Origin: Methylophilus sp. DW102
GTDB lineage: Bacteria; Pseudomonadota; Gammaproteobacteria; Burkholderiales; Methylophilaceae
Assembly (NCBI RefSeq): GCF_037076555.1
Contig: NZ_AP029023.1
Span: forward strand, 620,001 to 684,000
Length of the DNA: 64,000 nt
Reading direction: 5' to 3'
Shown here: one piece after another, positions 8,390-19,261 of the stretch
Numbering within the stretch: position 1 is the first letter of the stretch
How the letters are laid out: each line of letters starts with the position of its first letter
The notes under the pieces: model-generated
Seen by the model: the letters and a program-made list of their open reading frames with translations, nothing else
Databases searched by the model: none
Told to the model about the DNA's origin: nothing
Translations under genes and position numbers: made by a program

Positions 8390-9541
8390 ATGCAAACTGC
8401 CTTATATATGGATTCCAACCTCAGTGCCGAAACGCCTGTGTTTGACGTCGAAATTGGCTACAGTGCCGCCAAGTTTCCCGAGGAAACCTGGAAAACGCTG
8501 TTAAAGGATGATCTCGAAGGCTACCGCTTGCATCTGGCGTTTGACTCCGCCAATGTGCAGGGCTTTAAAACCGGTTACCTGGCGGTCAAGAAAAATCAGG
8601 TCATTGTTTGCCTGGCGCCGTTTTTTATCACCGATTACAACCTGGATACCACGGTGCAAGGGCGCCTGAAACCTTTGCTGCAAAAAGTCCGCGAGCGTAT
8701 TCCTTTCCTGATGCGGGTCAAATTACTTTGCGTCGGTTCGCCAATCACGGATGCCTGCAAAATGACCTTGCATCCTGACTATCCGTTTGATCCGGCCATG
8801 ATGCAGGCCCTCAATGCGCAGTTGCAAAAAATTGCCGCCAAAGCCGGTGCCTCGGTGATTGCCTTTAAAGATGTACTGGCACGTGACCTGCAAAAAGTGG
8901 GTGCCCCGCTCAATGCGCTGGGCTACAGCACGCTCAGAAACATGCCGGTCGCGGTCAATCAGATCGCATTTGACTCGATGGAGGCCTACTTCGCCAGCCT
9001 GAGTTATGCCACGCGCAAAGACCTGCGCAGAAAGCTCAAAAAACGCTCGCAAATTGAAATCCGCGAAGTGCAGGGCATGCCGTCCAATCTGGACGAAATC
9101 TACCAGCTGTATCTCGAAACCTATGAGCGCAGCGAATTGAAGTTTGAAAAACTGACCAGCAGCTTTTTTGAGTTTGTGGCGGGCCTGATGCCAGAAAATA
9201 CCCGCTTTGTGCTGTATTACCTCGAAGGCAAACTGATTGCGTTTAACATGCTGCTACACAACGGCCATACCCTGATGGACAAATACATCGGCATGCACCA
9301 GCCTGTCGCGGCGGAGCACAATATTTACTTCTTAAGCTGGATCTATAACATCGAGATGTGCCTGCGCGATGGCATCACGCAGTTTCAAAGCGGGCAGGCC
9401 TCCTACGAGGTGAAGAAAAGACTGGGTGCCGAGCTTGAAGACACCTATTTGCTGTTTAAACATACCAACCGCTTCCTGAATCAACCGCTGGCTTGTCTGG
9501 CCAAATTGCTTGCTTATGAAAACTTTGACCAGAACATCTAA
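8390..9541 (+). CDS. FemAB/CelD-like GNAT acyltransferase
   Basis: A 383-residue protein with the pattern of the double-GNAT FemAB/CelD/DUF482 group. After an N-terminal half of about 190 residues comes the basic stretch YATRKDLRRKLKKR, a feature of these proteins, followed by the second GNAT core with LIAFNMLLHNGHTLMDKYIG and a C-terminal FQSGQASYEVKKRLGA block. Family members transfer amino-acyl or acyl groups onto amines or envelope precursors. Here the donor may be the operon's acyl-ACP. It starts 2 bp after the ketoacyl synthase gene. Substrates are not deducible. Confidence 0.7.
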   Translation: MQTALYMDSNLSAETPVFDVEIGYSAAKFPEETWKTLLKDDLEGYRLHLAFDSANVQGFKTGYLAVKKNQVIVCLAPFFITDYNLDTTVQGRLKPLLQKVRERIPFLMRVKLLCVGSPITDACKMTLHPDYPFDPAMMQALNAQLQKIAAKAGASVIAFKDVLARDLQKVGAPLNALGYSTLRNMPVAVNQIAFDSMEAYFASLSYATRKDLRRKLKKRSQIEIREVQGMPSNLDEIYQLYLETYERSELKFEKLTSSFFEFVAGLMPENTRFVLYYLEGKLIAFNMLLHNGHTLMDKYIGMHQPVAAEHNIYFLSWIYNIEMCLRDGITQFQSGQASYEVKKRLGAELEDTYLLFKHTNRFLNQPLACLAKLLAYENFDQNI

Positions 9542-9911
9542 CGCCAGTGTCGTCTGGTTATTTTCACTGCTGATTTTCTGCGATACGTTTAGTCAGGTGT
9601 TATTCAAGATGGCCTCGCTGGAGGTTGGCGCGGCCTCATTGGAAAGCTGGCAGCGTTTTTTTGCCTTTGCCGGCTCACTGTTGCTGCAGCCTGCGCTGGT
9701 GGGTGGGGTGATGCTGCTACTGGTGGCATTTTGTTGCTGGATGCTGCTCATGTCTCGCACCGACCTCTCCAAGGCACATTTGATCTCTGGCATTGCCTAT
9801 GCCACCGTGCCACTGGTCTCGGTTTATTTGTTTGCCGAGCATCTGAGCCCGGCGCAAATCATGGGCATTGGCCTGATCACCCTGGGGGCGACGATTTCCA
9901 GCGTGAGTTAG
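9516..9911 (+). CDS. Small EamA/SMR-like membrane protein, second of two
   Basis: A 131-residue protein with four predicted transmembrane helices and the FCDTFSQVLFKMA first-helix signature of the SMR/EamA half-transporters. It differs clearly from the first copy at 5.7 kb. The ATG at 9516 lies inside the end of the acyltransferase gene (26-bp overlap) with no clear ribosome site, so it is probably translationally coupled. As last gene of the operon it ends about 30 bp before the convergent efflux operon. A paired role with the first copy, like ArnE/ArnF or MdtI/MdtJ, is the simplest reading. Confidence 0.78.
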   Translation: MKTLTRTSNASVVWLFSLLIFCDTFSQVLFKMASLEVGAASLESWQRFFAFAGSLLLQPALVGGVMLLLVAFCCWMLLMSRTDLSKAHLISGIAYATVPLVSVYLFAEHLSPAQIMGIGLITLGATISSVS

Positions 9912-9941
9912 TAGTAGGCTGTTCTCGCGCCCAATCATTGG

Positions 9942-11348
9942 TTAGTCTGGCTGAATATAGCTTCCGCCTAAGGCCACCATCAAAGCCACTGAAGCATTGA
10001 GCCTGCGCCCGGTGATGGAGAGCAGGTTGCGCTCGGCGCTCAACAGCGTGGACTGCACGTTGACCACGTATTGGTATTCACTGATGCCGGCACGGTATCG
10101 GTTCTCGGTTTGGGTGACGGCTTCGCGTGCAAATTTGACGGCGGTTTCCTGTTCTTTTGCCTCCGCCTCCAGAATACGCAGCAAGGCCAGATTATCCTCA
10201 ACTTCGCGCAAGCCATTAATCACGGTTTGTTTATACGTGGCGACACTGGCATCGTAGCGGGCAATGGCGGCATTGGTATTCGATCTACGCAGCTGGTTAT
10301 CAAAAATCGGCCCGGCCAGCGCGGGGCCCAGTGACCAGAGGCGGTTAGGCAGCGAAAGCAGATTGCTCAGGCTGTTATCACTATAGCCAAAGGTCGCGCC
10401 CAGCGTCAGCGTGGGGAAGAGTGCCGCCCGCGCAACGCCGATCTGTGCATTGGCGGAGGCGACCCTGCGCTCAGCCCCGGCAATATCTGGTCTGCGTTCC
10501 AGCAGGCTGGCTGGCAAGCCTGTATTCGCGGCGGGCAGAGACAAGTTGGCCACGTCCTTGTATGGTTGTTCGGGGATGGACAATTCTGCTGGCGGCTTGC
10601 CGATCAGTACTGCAATCGCATGCTCCAGTTGCGCGCGCGAGGCGCTGATATCAATCGACTGCGCCAAGGTGTTGCGCAATTGCGTTTCGGCCTGGGCGAT
10701 TTCCGTGCGCGAGGCCAAGCCCACGTTATAGCGGTTGGTGGTCAGCTTGAGTGAGCGATCAAAGCTTTTGGCCGTGTTATCCAGCAGCAGCTTTTGCGAG
10801 TCCAGAATCCTGAGCTGAAAATAGGTTTGTGCCAGCGTAGACTGGACCGAGAGCTTGGCCGCTGCCAGGTCGGCGGCCGTGGCTTCGGCATTGGTTTCGC
10901 CGGCGATCACGCTGTTACGTATCCTGCCCCACAAGTCCATCTCCCAACTGGCATTGAGGCCAATGCTGTAATCACTGCGCACGCCAGTGGTATTGGTGGT
11001 CTCTCCGCGGGTGGCGCCTGCCTGCCCGTTGAGTGCGGGCAATTGCGGCGAGTGGCTCGCCCGCGCCAGTGCCAGCCCTTGCCGATAATTGGCCTCCGCA
11101 ATCAGGATGGTGTAGTTGGCTTGATTGGCTTGCGTGAGTAAGGCAGTCAGCTGGGGATCGTTGTAACGTTCCCACCAGGCCGCAGACAGTTCTGGTGAAC
11201 CAGGCTCGGCCACTTTCCAGCCTGCAGGCGGCGGTTCTTTGTATTGTGCCGGTATCTCGACGCGCGGGCGTACATAGTCTTGCCAGACACTGCATCCTTG
11301 TATCATCAGGCCCGCCATGGCCAGCACCCACATTTTGACTATGTTCAT
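9942..11348 (-). CDS. RND efflux outer-membrane factor (NodT/OprM family lipoprotein)
   Basis: TolC-like outer-membrane channel of 468 residues, last gene of the efflux operon. The ATG at 11348 overlaps the stop of the upstream pump gene (ATGA) and gives a clean lipoprotein signal peptide ending in a lipobox (IQGC); a longer upstream frame would bury this signal. Two OEP repeats follow, with the typical LLERRPDIAGAERRVASANAQIGVARAALFP block in the second half. It should connect the two pump proteins and the adaptor to the outside. Confidence 0.9.
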   Translation of the reverse strand: MNIVKMWVLAMAGLMIQGCSVWQDYVRPRVEIPAQYKEPPPAGWKVAEPGSPELSAAWWERYNDPQLTALLTQANQANYTILIAEANYRQGLALARASHSPQLPALNGQAGATRGETTNTTGVRSDYSIGLNASWEMDLWGRIRNSVIAGETNAEATAADLAAAKLSVQSTLAQTYFQLRILDSQKLLLDNTAKSFDRSLKLTTNRYNVGLASRTEIAQAETQLRNTLAQSIDISASRAQLEHAIAVLIGKPPAELSIPEQPYKDVANLSLPAANTGLPASLLERRPDIAGAERRVASANAQIGVARAALFPTLTLGATFGYSDNSLSNLLSLPNRLWSLGPALAGPIFDNQLRRSNTNAAIARYDASVATYKQTVINGLREVEDNLALLRILEAEAKEQETAVKFAREAVTQTENRYRAGISEYQYVVNVQSTLLSAERNLLSITGRRLNASVALMVALGGSYIQPD

Positions 11349-14300
11349 ACCGTTTGATTCTTCAAAGAATTTGAGTTTAACGAGAGGCCGAAACGCTGGC
11401 TGAGCCAACGCCCCGCATCATCCAGATACAGATAAACCACGGGCGTGGTGACCAGCGTCAGCACTTGCCCTACCAGCAGGCCACCGACAATGGAGATGCC
11501 CAGCGGCTGACGGATTTCAGCACCATCGCCGACGCCCAGCAACAAGGGCACCGCCCCCAGCACCGCCGCCAGGGTGGTCATTAAAATGGGCCGCAAGCGT
11601 TGCAGGCAGGCCTGGGTGACGGCGGCTTCGGCAGAGAGCGCGTGTTCACGCCGCAAATGAATCGCCGCATCAATCATGATGATGGCGTTTTTCATGACAA
11701 TGCCCACCAGGAGCACAATGCCTATCATAGCGATAATGGTCAACTCGCTGTCAAACCATAACAGGGCCAGCAAGGCGCCTATGCCCGCCGAGGGCAGGGT
11801 GGAGAGGATGGTCAGCGGATGGATCAGGCTTTCGTACAGCATGCCCAGCACGATGTAGATCGCGATCACGGCGGTCAGGATCAGCCACGGCTGGCTATCC
11901 ATGGAATCCTGAAACGCTTTGGCTTTACCGGCAAAGGTGCCATGGATGCTCTCTGGCGGCGCCAGCGCGGCAAAGGTCGATTCGATGGCCTGGCTGGCGG
12001 CATCCAGCGCATAGCCTTGGGCCAGGTTAAACGAGATCGTGGCGGCGGCAAACTGCCCCTGGTGATTGACCGCCAGCGGCGTATTCACCGGTTGCCAGTG
12101 GGCAAAGCTGGCCAGCGGAATGCGCTGGTTTTTCAGGCTGGTCAGGTAGATATTCTGCAAGGACTCCGGCCCCTGCGCAAAGCGGGCCGCCACCGTCATC
12201 ACCACATAGTATTGATTGAGCGGCTCGTAAATGGTGGAGACCAGCCGCTGGCCAAAGGCATCATTCAAGGCACTGTCAATCTGCTGCTGGGTGATGCCCA
12301 GGCGCGTGGCCGCATCGCGGTCCACCACCAGATTAATCTGCAAGCCCTTGTCTTGTGCATCACTGGAGACGTCAGTCAGTTGCGGCAGCTTGGCCATGGC
12401 ATCTTTGAGTTTGGGAGCAAACTGGCGTAAATCGTCTACGCTGCTGGAGAGCAAGGTGTATTGGTATTCTGCCGAGCCCGGACGCAAGCCGATATTGAAT
12501 TCCTGTTGTGGTCGCAACCGTAACGACGCGCCGGCCACGCGGTCCAGTTGCGGACGCAAGCGATCCACCACTTCTTGCGCGGAGGCCTGGCGTTCTGCGC
12601 GGGGTTTCAGCCGTGCATTGAGCATGCCGGTATTGGATTGCCCGCCGCCAAAGCCACCCGTGTATTCATAATAGGTATCGATATCGGGGTCGCGGGCGAT
12701 GATCTGCATGAATTGGGCCACTTTTTCACGCATGGCCCAAAACGACAGATTCTGGTCGCCCTCGAAGTTGCCTTGCAAGCGGCCGGTATCTTGCAGCGGA
12801 AAAAAGCCCTTGGGCACCAGGGTATACAGATAAAGGTTGCTGCCGATGGCCACGGTGAAGAGCAGCAGAATCAGGCGCCTGTGGTCCAGGCTCCAGCGCA
12901 GCACACGCTGATACACCGACGCAGGCCAGGGCTGGTCCTGCGTGGCGGGAGCGGGACTCGTATGGTCAGCGCCGCCTGCCTTTGCGCCAAGCTTTGATGC
13001 CTGCGGCCGCAGTAGTTTGGAGGAGAGGACGGGTGTCAGTGTCAGCGACACCAGCAATGAAATGATGACCGCACTGGCCAGCGTGATTGAAAACTCGCGG
13101 AACATGCGCCCGACCACACCGTCCATGAACAGCAGCGGGATAAATGCCGCAATCAGTGCCAGACTCATGGCGATAATGGTAAATGACACCTCGTGCACTG
13201 CCCGCAGCGCCGCCTGCAAGGGGCTCAGGCCATGTTCAATGTGCCGGGCCGTATTTTCGACCACGACAATCGCATCATCCACCACAAAGCCGGTGGCAAT
13301 AATAAGCGCCATCAAGGTCAGGTTATTGAGGCTGAAACCGCACAGGTAAATCACGGCCAGCGTCCCCAGCAAGGACACCGGAATGGCGATGCTGGGAATC
13401 AGCGCCGCGCGCCCGCTTTTTAAAAACACAAAGGTCACCACGATCACCAATCCAATCGAAATCAGCAGGCTGTGTTCGACTTCTTCTAACGATTTGCGGA
13501 CGATGGTGCTGCGGTCTATGAGCACTTCCATTGCAATGCCAGGGGGCAACAAGGGCTGCAGCCTGGGCAGCAAGGCCTTGATGCCATCAACCGTGGCGAC
13601 AATGTTGGCGCCCGGGATATTATTCACCGCGATGACCACGCCGGGCTTTTGCTTGACGCTACCGGCGCTGCGCAGCTCCTGCACCGAGTCTTTCACCTCG
13701 GCAATGTCGCGCAGCCTGACAGGGGCGGCATTGTGCCAGGCCACAATCAGGTCACGAAAATCGGCCGCCTGGCGGTTACTGTCGTTAACCTCCAGCTGCC
13801 AGCGTTTGCTGGCACTCTCGATAAAGCCTTTGGGTAAATGGGCGTTGGCATTGGCGATGGCCGTGCGGATCTGGTCCAGGCTAATGCCATATTGATTGGC
13901 AGTGAGCGGATTCACTTCTACCCTGACCGCCCGCAAGGCGCTGCCATTGACGTTGACCTGGCCCACGCCATCCACTTGCGAGATGCGCTGCCCGACCAAG
14001 CTGTAGGCCACATCGTACAGCTCGGACTGGCTGTAGCGGTCCGAGGTCAGCGCGATATGCATGATCATGGTCGGGCCACTCTTGCGCCAGGTTGGGTTGC
14101 TTTGCATGCCGGCTGGCAGCAAGGGGATGGCGGTATTGATGGCCGCTTGCACATCGCGTGCGGCACTGTCTGCATTGCGGTCCAGATCAAACTGCAAACT
14201 GACCCTGGTCTGGCCTTTGGTGCTGCTGGAGGTCATTTCGTTGAGGCCGGCAATATTGCCCAGCGAACGCTCCAGCGGCGAGGCAACGGCGGAAGCCATG

Positions 14301-14473
14301 GTTTCGGCGCTGGCGCCGGGCAGGCGCGCAAACACATCGATGCTGGGCATTTCCACTTGCGGCAGCGAGGCAATCGGCAGCGCCACATAAGCGGCTATGC
14401 CGGGCAAGGCAATGGCCAGTGCCAGCAAGGTGGTGGCCACGGGGCGGCGCAAAAACAGCGTGAGCCCACTCAT
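11345..14473 (-). CDS. mdtC: RND multidrug efflux permease, MdtC/MuxC type
   Basis: Inner-membrane proton-driven pump subunit of 1,042 residues with 12 predicted transmembrane helices and two large periplasmic loops in the HAE1/AcrB layout. The proton-relay helix carries the [13 protein letters not shown] motif. It is the second of two adjacent pump genes, joined to the first by an ATGA overlap, and the order adaptor-pump-pump-channel is that of mdtABC/muxABC systems, whose pumps work as a heterotrimer. Known MdtABC substrates include bile salts and novobiocin; substrates here are unknown. Confidence 0.85.
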   Translation of the reverse strand: MSGLTLFLRRPVATTLLALAIALPGIAAYVALPIASLPQVEMPSIDVFARLPGASAETMASAVASPLERSLGNIAGLNEMTSSSTKGQTRVSLQFDLDRNADSAARDVQAAINTAIPLLPAGMQSNPTWRKSGPTMIMHIALTSDRYSQSELYDVAYSLVGQRISQVDGVGQVNVNGSALRAVRVEVNPLTANQYGISLDQIRTAIANANAHLPKGFIESASKRWQLEVNDSNRQAADFRDLIVAWHNAAPVRLRDIAEVKDSVQELRSAGSVKQKPGVVIAVNNIPGANIVATVDGIKALLPRLQPLLPPGIAMEVLIDRSTIVRKSLEEVEHSLLISIGLVIVVTFVFLKSGRAALIPSIAIPVSLLGTLAVIYLCGFSLNNLTLMALIIATGFVVDDAIVVVENTARHIEHGLSPLQAALRAVHEVSFTIIAMSLALIAAFIPLLFMDGVVGRMFREFSITLASAVIISLLVSLTLTPVLSSKLLRPQASKLGAKAGGADHTSPAPATQDQPWPASVYQRVLRWSLDHRRLILLLFTVAIGSNLYLYTLVPKGFFPLQDTGRLQGNFEGDQNLSFWAMREKVAQFMQIIARDPDIDTYYEYTGGFGGGQSNTGMLNARLKPRAERQASAQEVVDRLRPQLDRVAGASLRLRPQQEFNIGLRPGSAEYQYTLLSSSVDDLRQFAPKLKDAMAKLPQLTDVSSDAQDKGLQINLVVDRDAATRLGITQQQIDSALNDAFGQRLVSTIYEPLNQYYVVMTVAARFAQGPESLQNIYLTSLKNQRIPLASFAHWQPVNTPLAVNHQGQFAAATISFNLAQGYALDAASQAIESTFAALAPPESIHGTFAGKAKAFQDSMDSQPWLILTAVIAIYIVLGMLYESLIHPLTILSTLPSAGIGALLALLWFDSELTIIAMIGIVLLVGIVMKNAIIMIDAAIHLRREHALSAEAAVTQACLQRLRPILMTTLAAVLGAVPLLLGVGDGAEIRQPLGISIVGGLLVGQVLTLVTTPVVYLYLDDAGRWLSQRFGLSLNSNSLKNQTV

Positions 14474-17400
14474 GGGTTCGCCTCGCTGTGTGTGACTGCT
14501 TTGTGCTGACTAGGCTGGGCCAGGCGGTCAAACATCAGGTAGATGACTGGCGTAGTAAACAAGGTGAGCAACTGGCTCACTAACAGGCCGCCTATCATGG
14601 CAATGCCGAGCGGCGCACGCAATTCTGAGCCGGGGCCATCGCCGGTGACCAGCGGCACGGCACTTAACAGCGCCGCCAGTGTGGTCATCAGGATAGGCCG
14701 GAACCTGAGCAGGCAGGCTTCATAAATGGCTTCTTCAGGCGACTTGCCATGATGGCGCTCGGCCTCCAGTGCAAAATCAATCATCATGATGGCATTTTTT
14801 TGCACAATGCCGATCAGCAGGATAATGCCGATGATGGCAATCACGCTGAGCGGGTGTCCGGTCAGCATGAGGGCCAGCAAGGCGCCGACGCCCGCTGAAG
14901 GCAAGGTGGAGAGGATGGTCAGCGGGTGGATATAACTTTCATACAAAATCCCCAGCACGATATACATGGTGAGAATGGCGGCCAGCATTAAAAACAACTC
15001 GTTGCCGAGTGCAGCATTAAATGCCGCGGCTGCGCCCTGAAAACGGCTGATGATGGTGGCCGGGAATTGCATGCGCTGTTTGACTGCATCAATCGCTGCC
15101 ACGGCATCCCCCAGGGCATAGCCATCGGCAAGGTTAAAGCCAATGGTGACCGAGGGTAACTGGTCTTCCCGGTTCACCACCAGCGCCGCCGGTTGCTCGC
15201 TGATGCGGGCGATACTCGCCAGCGGCACCTGGCGCCCGGTATTGCTGGTGACATAAACCTGATCCAGCACCTGCAAGCCCGAGGCCGAGGACGGTTGCGA
15301 CTCAAGAATCACGCGATACTGATTGGCCTGGGTGAAAATGGTACTGATCATGCGCTGGCCAAAGGCGCTATAGAGCGCATTGTCCACATCCGCCATGGTA
15401 ATGCCCAGCCGCCCGGCACTGTCGCGGTCCACGGTCACGGCGGCGCGCAGGCCGTCGCTGTGCAGGTTATGCGTGACGGTGGTCAGTTGCGGCAGCTTGC
15501 GCAGTGCTTGCATAAAGCCGGGGAGCGCGCTTTGCAAGGCCTGCGGATCGGTGCTGGTCAGCAGGTATTGATACTGGGTCTGGCTGACACGGTCTGACAA
15601 CGTCAGGTCTTGCACCGGTTGCATAAACAGCTTGAGCGGGGCGGTGGCCTCCAGGCGAGATTGCAAGCGGGTAATGACCTCGCTGGCGCTGGCCTGGCGT
15701 TGCGGGTAGGGCTTGAGGTTGATCAGCATGCGGCCACTGTTATGCGTGGTGTTGACCCCATCCACGCCTACCACTGAAGAAATACTTTCTACATCGGCAT
15801 CCTGCAAAATGGCTTCTACCACGGCTTGCTGCTTGTGGCTGATCACGCTGAAAGCATCCGAACCGTTGGCCTCGGTGATCACCTGGATAAAGCCGGTATC
15901 CTGGGTCGGGAACAGGCCTTTGGGGATGCTGATCACCAGCGTGACTGTCAGCACCAGCGAGGCGGCGGCAAGCAGCAATACCAGCGGCTGGTGCCGCAAG
16001 GCAACCTGCAGTCCTCTGCCGTAATAGGCAATGATGCGGTCTATGAGGTTAGTCTGGTTTGCGACAGGGGCTTTGGCCGGTTTGAGCAAGCGCGCGCACA
16101 GCATGGGCGTCAGGGTGAGCGAGACTACCGCCGAAATCAGGATGGCGACCGCCAGTGTGACGGCAAACTCCCGGAACAAGCGGCCAATCACATCGCCCAT
16201 AAACAGCAAGGGGATCAGCACCGCAATCAGTGAAAAGGTCAGCGAGATAATGGTAAAACCGATCTGGCGGGCGCCCTTGATGGCGGCATTCATCGGCGTC
16301 TCGCCTTCTTCAATATGGCGCGCGATATTCTCAATCATGACAATGGCATCATCGACCACAAAGCCGGTGGCAATGGTCAGCGCCATCAGGGTGAGGTTGT
16401 TGATGCTAAAGCCCGCCGCATACATGATGCTAAACGTGCCCACCAGCGACAACGGCACAGTCAAACTGGGGATGACGGTGCCCGCCGCCGTGCGCAAAAA
16501 CAGGAAGATCACCATCACCACCAGGGCAATGGCCAGCATGAGCTCAAACTGCACATCTTCAAGCGCACTGCGGATGGTATGCGTGCGGTTAGTGAGTTCG
16601 CTGACGCTGACATCGGCCGGCAAGCCCGCCGTCAGGCCGGGCAGGCGCTCGCGAATCTGCTCGACCACCTCAATCACATTGGCGCCGGGCTGGCGGCGGA
16701 TATTGACCAGAATGGCGGGCGTTTGATTGGCCCAGGCAGAGATATACAAGTCTTCTTGTGCCTCTTTCACCTCAGCCACATCCCGCAGGCGCACGGGCCG
16801 GTCACCGGTGTTGGCAATAATCAGGTTACGGTATTCCTCTGCTGACCGCAGTTGGCTGTTGGCATCGAGCTCATAGGCCAGCAAGGGGCCATCAATATTG
16901 CCTTTGGCCTGGTTGGAGTTGGCGCTGTCTATGATGGTGCGCAGCGTATTCATGCCCAGCCCGTAGGCCGCCAGCACGGGCTGATTCACCTGAATGCGGA
17001 TCGCCGGTTTTTGCCCACCATCCACACTGACCAGGCCCACGCCACTCACCTGCGCAATTTTTTGCGCCATGCGTGTATCCACCAGGTCGCGTAACTTGGG
17101 CAATGGCAGGCTCTGCGAAGTCACGGCCAGCGTCAGCACCGGGGCATCGGCCGGGTTCACCTTGTTATAGATGGGCGGGGAGGGTAAATCCGCAGGCAAA
17201 AAGGTACTGGCCGCGTTCATGGCCGCCTGAACTGACTGGACGGCAACATCGAGGCTGTTTTTCAGGCTGAACTGCAAGGTAATGACTGAAACGCCGCCAG
17301 AGCTGGCAGAGGACATATGTGCCAGGCCAGCCATAGCGCCAAATTGACGCTCCAGCGGTGAGGTCACATTCATCGCCATCACCTCGGCACTGGCGCCGGG

Positions 17401-17556
17401 GTAGAGCGTGACCACCTGAATCACCGGGTAATCAACCTGCGGCAAGGCAGCTTTTGGCAACAAGGTATACGCCAGCAGGCCCGCCAGCAGAATGGCGACC
17501 ATCAATAACGAGGTCGCCACCGGTCTTAAAATAAACAGCCGTGAAGGGTTCATCAT
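14470..17556 (-). CDS. mdtB: RND multidrug efflux permease, MdtB/MuxB type
   Basis: Inner-membrane RND pump subunit of 1,028 residues, 12 transmembrane helices. The first helix follows the [19 protein letters not shown] start, and the fourth carries the [13 protein letters not shown] proton-relay motif. It starts 15 bp after the adaptor gene and ends in a 4-bp overlap with mdtC. B/C assignment follows gene order and family resemblance. Full length and intact motifs indicate a functional transporter. Confidence 0.85.
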   Translation of the reverse strand: MMNPSRLFILRPVATSLLMVAILLAGLLAYTLLPKAALPQVDYPVIQVVTLYPGASAEVMAMNVTSPLERQFGAMAGLAHMSSASSGGVSVITLQFSLKNSLDVAVQSVQAAMNAASTFLPADLPSPPIYNKVNPADAPVLTLAVTSQSLPLPKLRDLVDTRMAQKIAQVSGVGLVSVDGGQKPAIRIQVNQPVLAAYGLGMNTLRTIIDSANSNQAKGNIDGPLLAYELDANSQLRSAEEYRNLIIANTGDRPVRLRDVAEVKEAQEDLYISAWANQTPAILVNIRRQPGANVIEVVEQIRERLPGLTAGLPADVSVSELTNRTHTIRSALEDVQFELMLAIALVVMVIFLFLRTAAGTVIPSLTVPLSLVGTFSIMYAAGFSINNLTLMALTIATGFVVDDAIVMIENIARHIEEGETPMNAAIKGARQIGFTIISLTFSLIAVLIPLLFMGDVIGRLFREFAVTLAVAILISAVVSLTLTPMLCARLLKPAKAPVANQTNLIDRIIAYYGRGLQVALRHQPLVLLLAAASLVLTVTLVISIPKGLFPTQDTGFIQVITEANGSDAFSVISHKQQAVVEAILQDADVESISSVVGVDGVNTTHNSGRMLINLKPYPQRQASASEVITRLQSRLEATAPLKLFMQPVQDLTLSDRVSQTQYQYLLTSTDPQALQSALPGFMQALRKLPQLTTVTHNLHSDGLRAAVTVDRDSAGRLGITMADVDNALYSAFGQRMISTIFTQANQYRVILESQPSSASGLQVLDQVYVTSNTGRQVPLASIARISEQPAALVVNREDQLPSVTIGFNLADGYALGDAVAAIDAVKQRMQFPATIISRFQGAAAAFNAALGNELFLMLAAILTMYIVLGILYESYIHPLTILSTLPSAGVGALLALMLTGHPLSVIAIIGIILLIGIVQKNAIMMIDFALEAERHHGKSPEEAIYEACLLRFRPILMTTLAALLSAVPLVTGDGPGSELRAPLGIAMIGGLLVSQLLTLFTTPVIYLMFDRLAQPSQHKAVTHSEANP

Positions 17557-17571
17557 CGTCAGGCGTGCCGC

Positions 17572-18873
17572 TTATGCCCCGGCTGCCGCGCGACGTCTAT
17601 GCTTGGATGCTTGTCCGTCAGCACTACCATTGGCCGGCGCTGGGTCCGCCTGCTCAGCCGGATCCAGCGCGTGATTCGGGTCCTTGACCCGCACTTTGGC
17701 GTCTTGCTTGAGTTTATCAATGCCGCTGCTCACCACCCGGTCACCCGGCTGCAAGCCCTTGGTAATGGCTGCGATTTCCGCGTCGGTATGCCCCACCGTC
17801 ACCGCTTGCAACACCACTTTTTCGCCGTTGGTATCGGGCACAATTTTATACACAAAAGCGCCGTCCGGCCCTTGCTGCAAGGCATTGATCGGGATCACGC
17901 TGGCATGCGGAATCGTCTCGCTAAACAGTTTCACATTCACAAACTGGTTAGGAAACAGATGGTCGTCCTCGTTGGCAAAGGCCGCCTTGAGCTTAAGTGT
18001 GCCCGAAGTCGTATCAATCTGGTTATCAATACTCTCCAGCACCCCGCTGGCCAACCGCCGCGTATTGCCTTTGTCCCAAGCTTCTACCTTGAGTTTGTGC
18101 AAGCCAGCGCTTGACTGGCTTTGTGCCACCAGGCGCGTGATGCGGTCTTCCGGCAGCGTAAACACCACATGGATAGGATGAATCGCATTGATCACCGCAA
18201 TCGGGCTGGTGGTGTCGATATTGTTGCCGCTATCGACCTGACGCAAGCCAATGCGGCCACTGATCGGCGCGGTGATGTTGGTAAAACTGAGCTGTAACCT
18301 GGCGTTTTCCACCGAGGCTTTGTCGGCCTGCACCGTGCCCTGATATTGCTGCACCAGCGAGGCTTGTGAGTCTACTTGTTGTGAGGCAATCGAGTCTTGC
18401 GCTTGCAGAGTTTTATAGCGCTCCAAATCAATCTGGCTATTTTTGAGCAAGGCCTGGTTGCGCACTGCCTGCCCCTGAATCTGCCCCAGCGCCGTTTCAA
18501 ACGGACGCGGATCAATCTTCGCCAATAACTGCCCTTGCTTGACCAGCTGACCTTCCTGAAAAGCCACTTGAATCAATTGCCCGGCCACGCGGCTGGTCAC
18601 CGTCACCACCGCAGACGGAATCGCCGTCCCCAGCGCCGTATGTGTCACCGGAATATCGGCAACCGTCACCGTGGCCGCTGTCACTGGCGTGGGCTTGTCT
18701 CCCCCTGGGCCATGATGGCCGCCGTGTCCGCGACCATGCCCTTGCTCAGCTTGCGCCTCGGCCTGGGGCACCTCAGCCCCTTGCTCGGTACGCGGATGTT
18801 TCCAGAACCAGATCGCCAATCCCAGGGCAATCAGTCCTATTGCAGTGTTCAATAGCGCTTTTTTATTAGACAT
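17572..18873 (-). CDS. mdtA: RND periplasmic adaptor, MdtA/MuxA type
   Basis: Membrane-fusion adaptor of about 433 residues. An N-terminal signal anchor (NTAIGLIALGLAIWFW) is followed by a His/Gly-rich linker (GRGHGGHHGPGG), then the biotinyl-lipoyl, alpha-hairpin and beta-barrel domains: GQLLAKIDPRPFE, LQLSFTNITAPISGRIGLRQVDSGN and VFTLPEDRITRL. The C-terminus is basic and disordered. I prefer the ATG at 18873 because it places the anchor at the N-terminus after a GAG site; an in-frame ATG at 18915 would add 14 residues. First gene of the efflux operon. Confidence 0.85.
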   Translation of the reverse strand: MSNKKALLNTAIGLIALGLAIWFWKHPRTEQGAEVPQAEAQAEQGHGRGHGGHHGPGGDKPTPVTAATVTVADIPVTHTALGTAIPSAVVTVTSRVAGQLIQVAFQEGQLVKQGQLLAKIDPRPFETALGQIQGQAVRNQALLKNSQIDLERYKTLQAQDSIASQQVDSQASLVQQYQGTVQADKASVENARLQLSFTNITAPISGRIGLRQVDSGNNIDTTSPIAVINAIHPIHVVFTLPEDRITRLVAQSQSSAGLHKLKVEAWDKGNTRRLASGVLESIDNQIDTTSGTLKLKAAFANEDDHLFPNQFVNVKLFSETIPHASVIPINALQQGPDGAFVYKIVPDTNGEKVVLQAVTVGHTDAEIAAITKGLQPGDRVVSSGIDKLKQDAKVRVKDPNHALDPAEQADPAPANGSADGQASKHRRRAAAGA

Positions 18874-19261
18874 AGCCGACTCAATGTGCTTGCTCAACGT
18901 TGAAAATACAAACATCTCTTCATGCGGTCAATCATTCACCCCCGCGACTTGCATTTTATCGCGCCCATCCCCCGATTCTGGTTTTCCAGAAAAAGAAAAT
19001 TCCAAATCGCAAACGGGAGGAGTTTGTAATTGGGGTGGGGCTCACTGTGATATCTGTTTACAGGGCGTAACCTTGCATCACCGCATTGAGTGCTGCATTT
19101 GCTAGGCAGCTAATCTAACAATTGGTGCGATTATTGTGCAAAAGATTTTGTCACGAAATGTATCAACCCCTGATTCAACGCGGGGGATTGAAGCGGGCGT
19201 AGTCAGGGGGTTAGACGGCGACGACAAGTCAGGAAAAAGTAATTTTGCGGGCTAGCTTCTG
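18874..19261. other. Intergenic region, efflux operon to MOSC gene
   Basis: About 390 bp separate the start of mdtA from the end of the MOSC gene. The mdtA promoter must lie here, but I see no convincing -10/-35 pair or operator. A perfect 7+3+7 hairpin (AGCTTCT / AGAAGCT, 19254-19270) spans the MOSC stop codon without a U-run, so it is not a classic terminator. No coding potential stands out. Confidence 0.4.
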
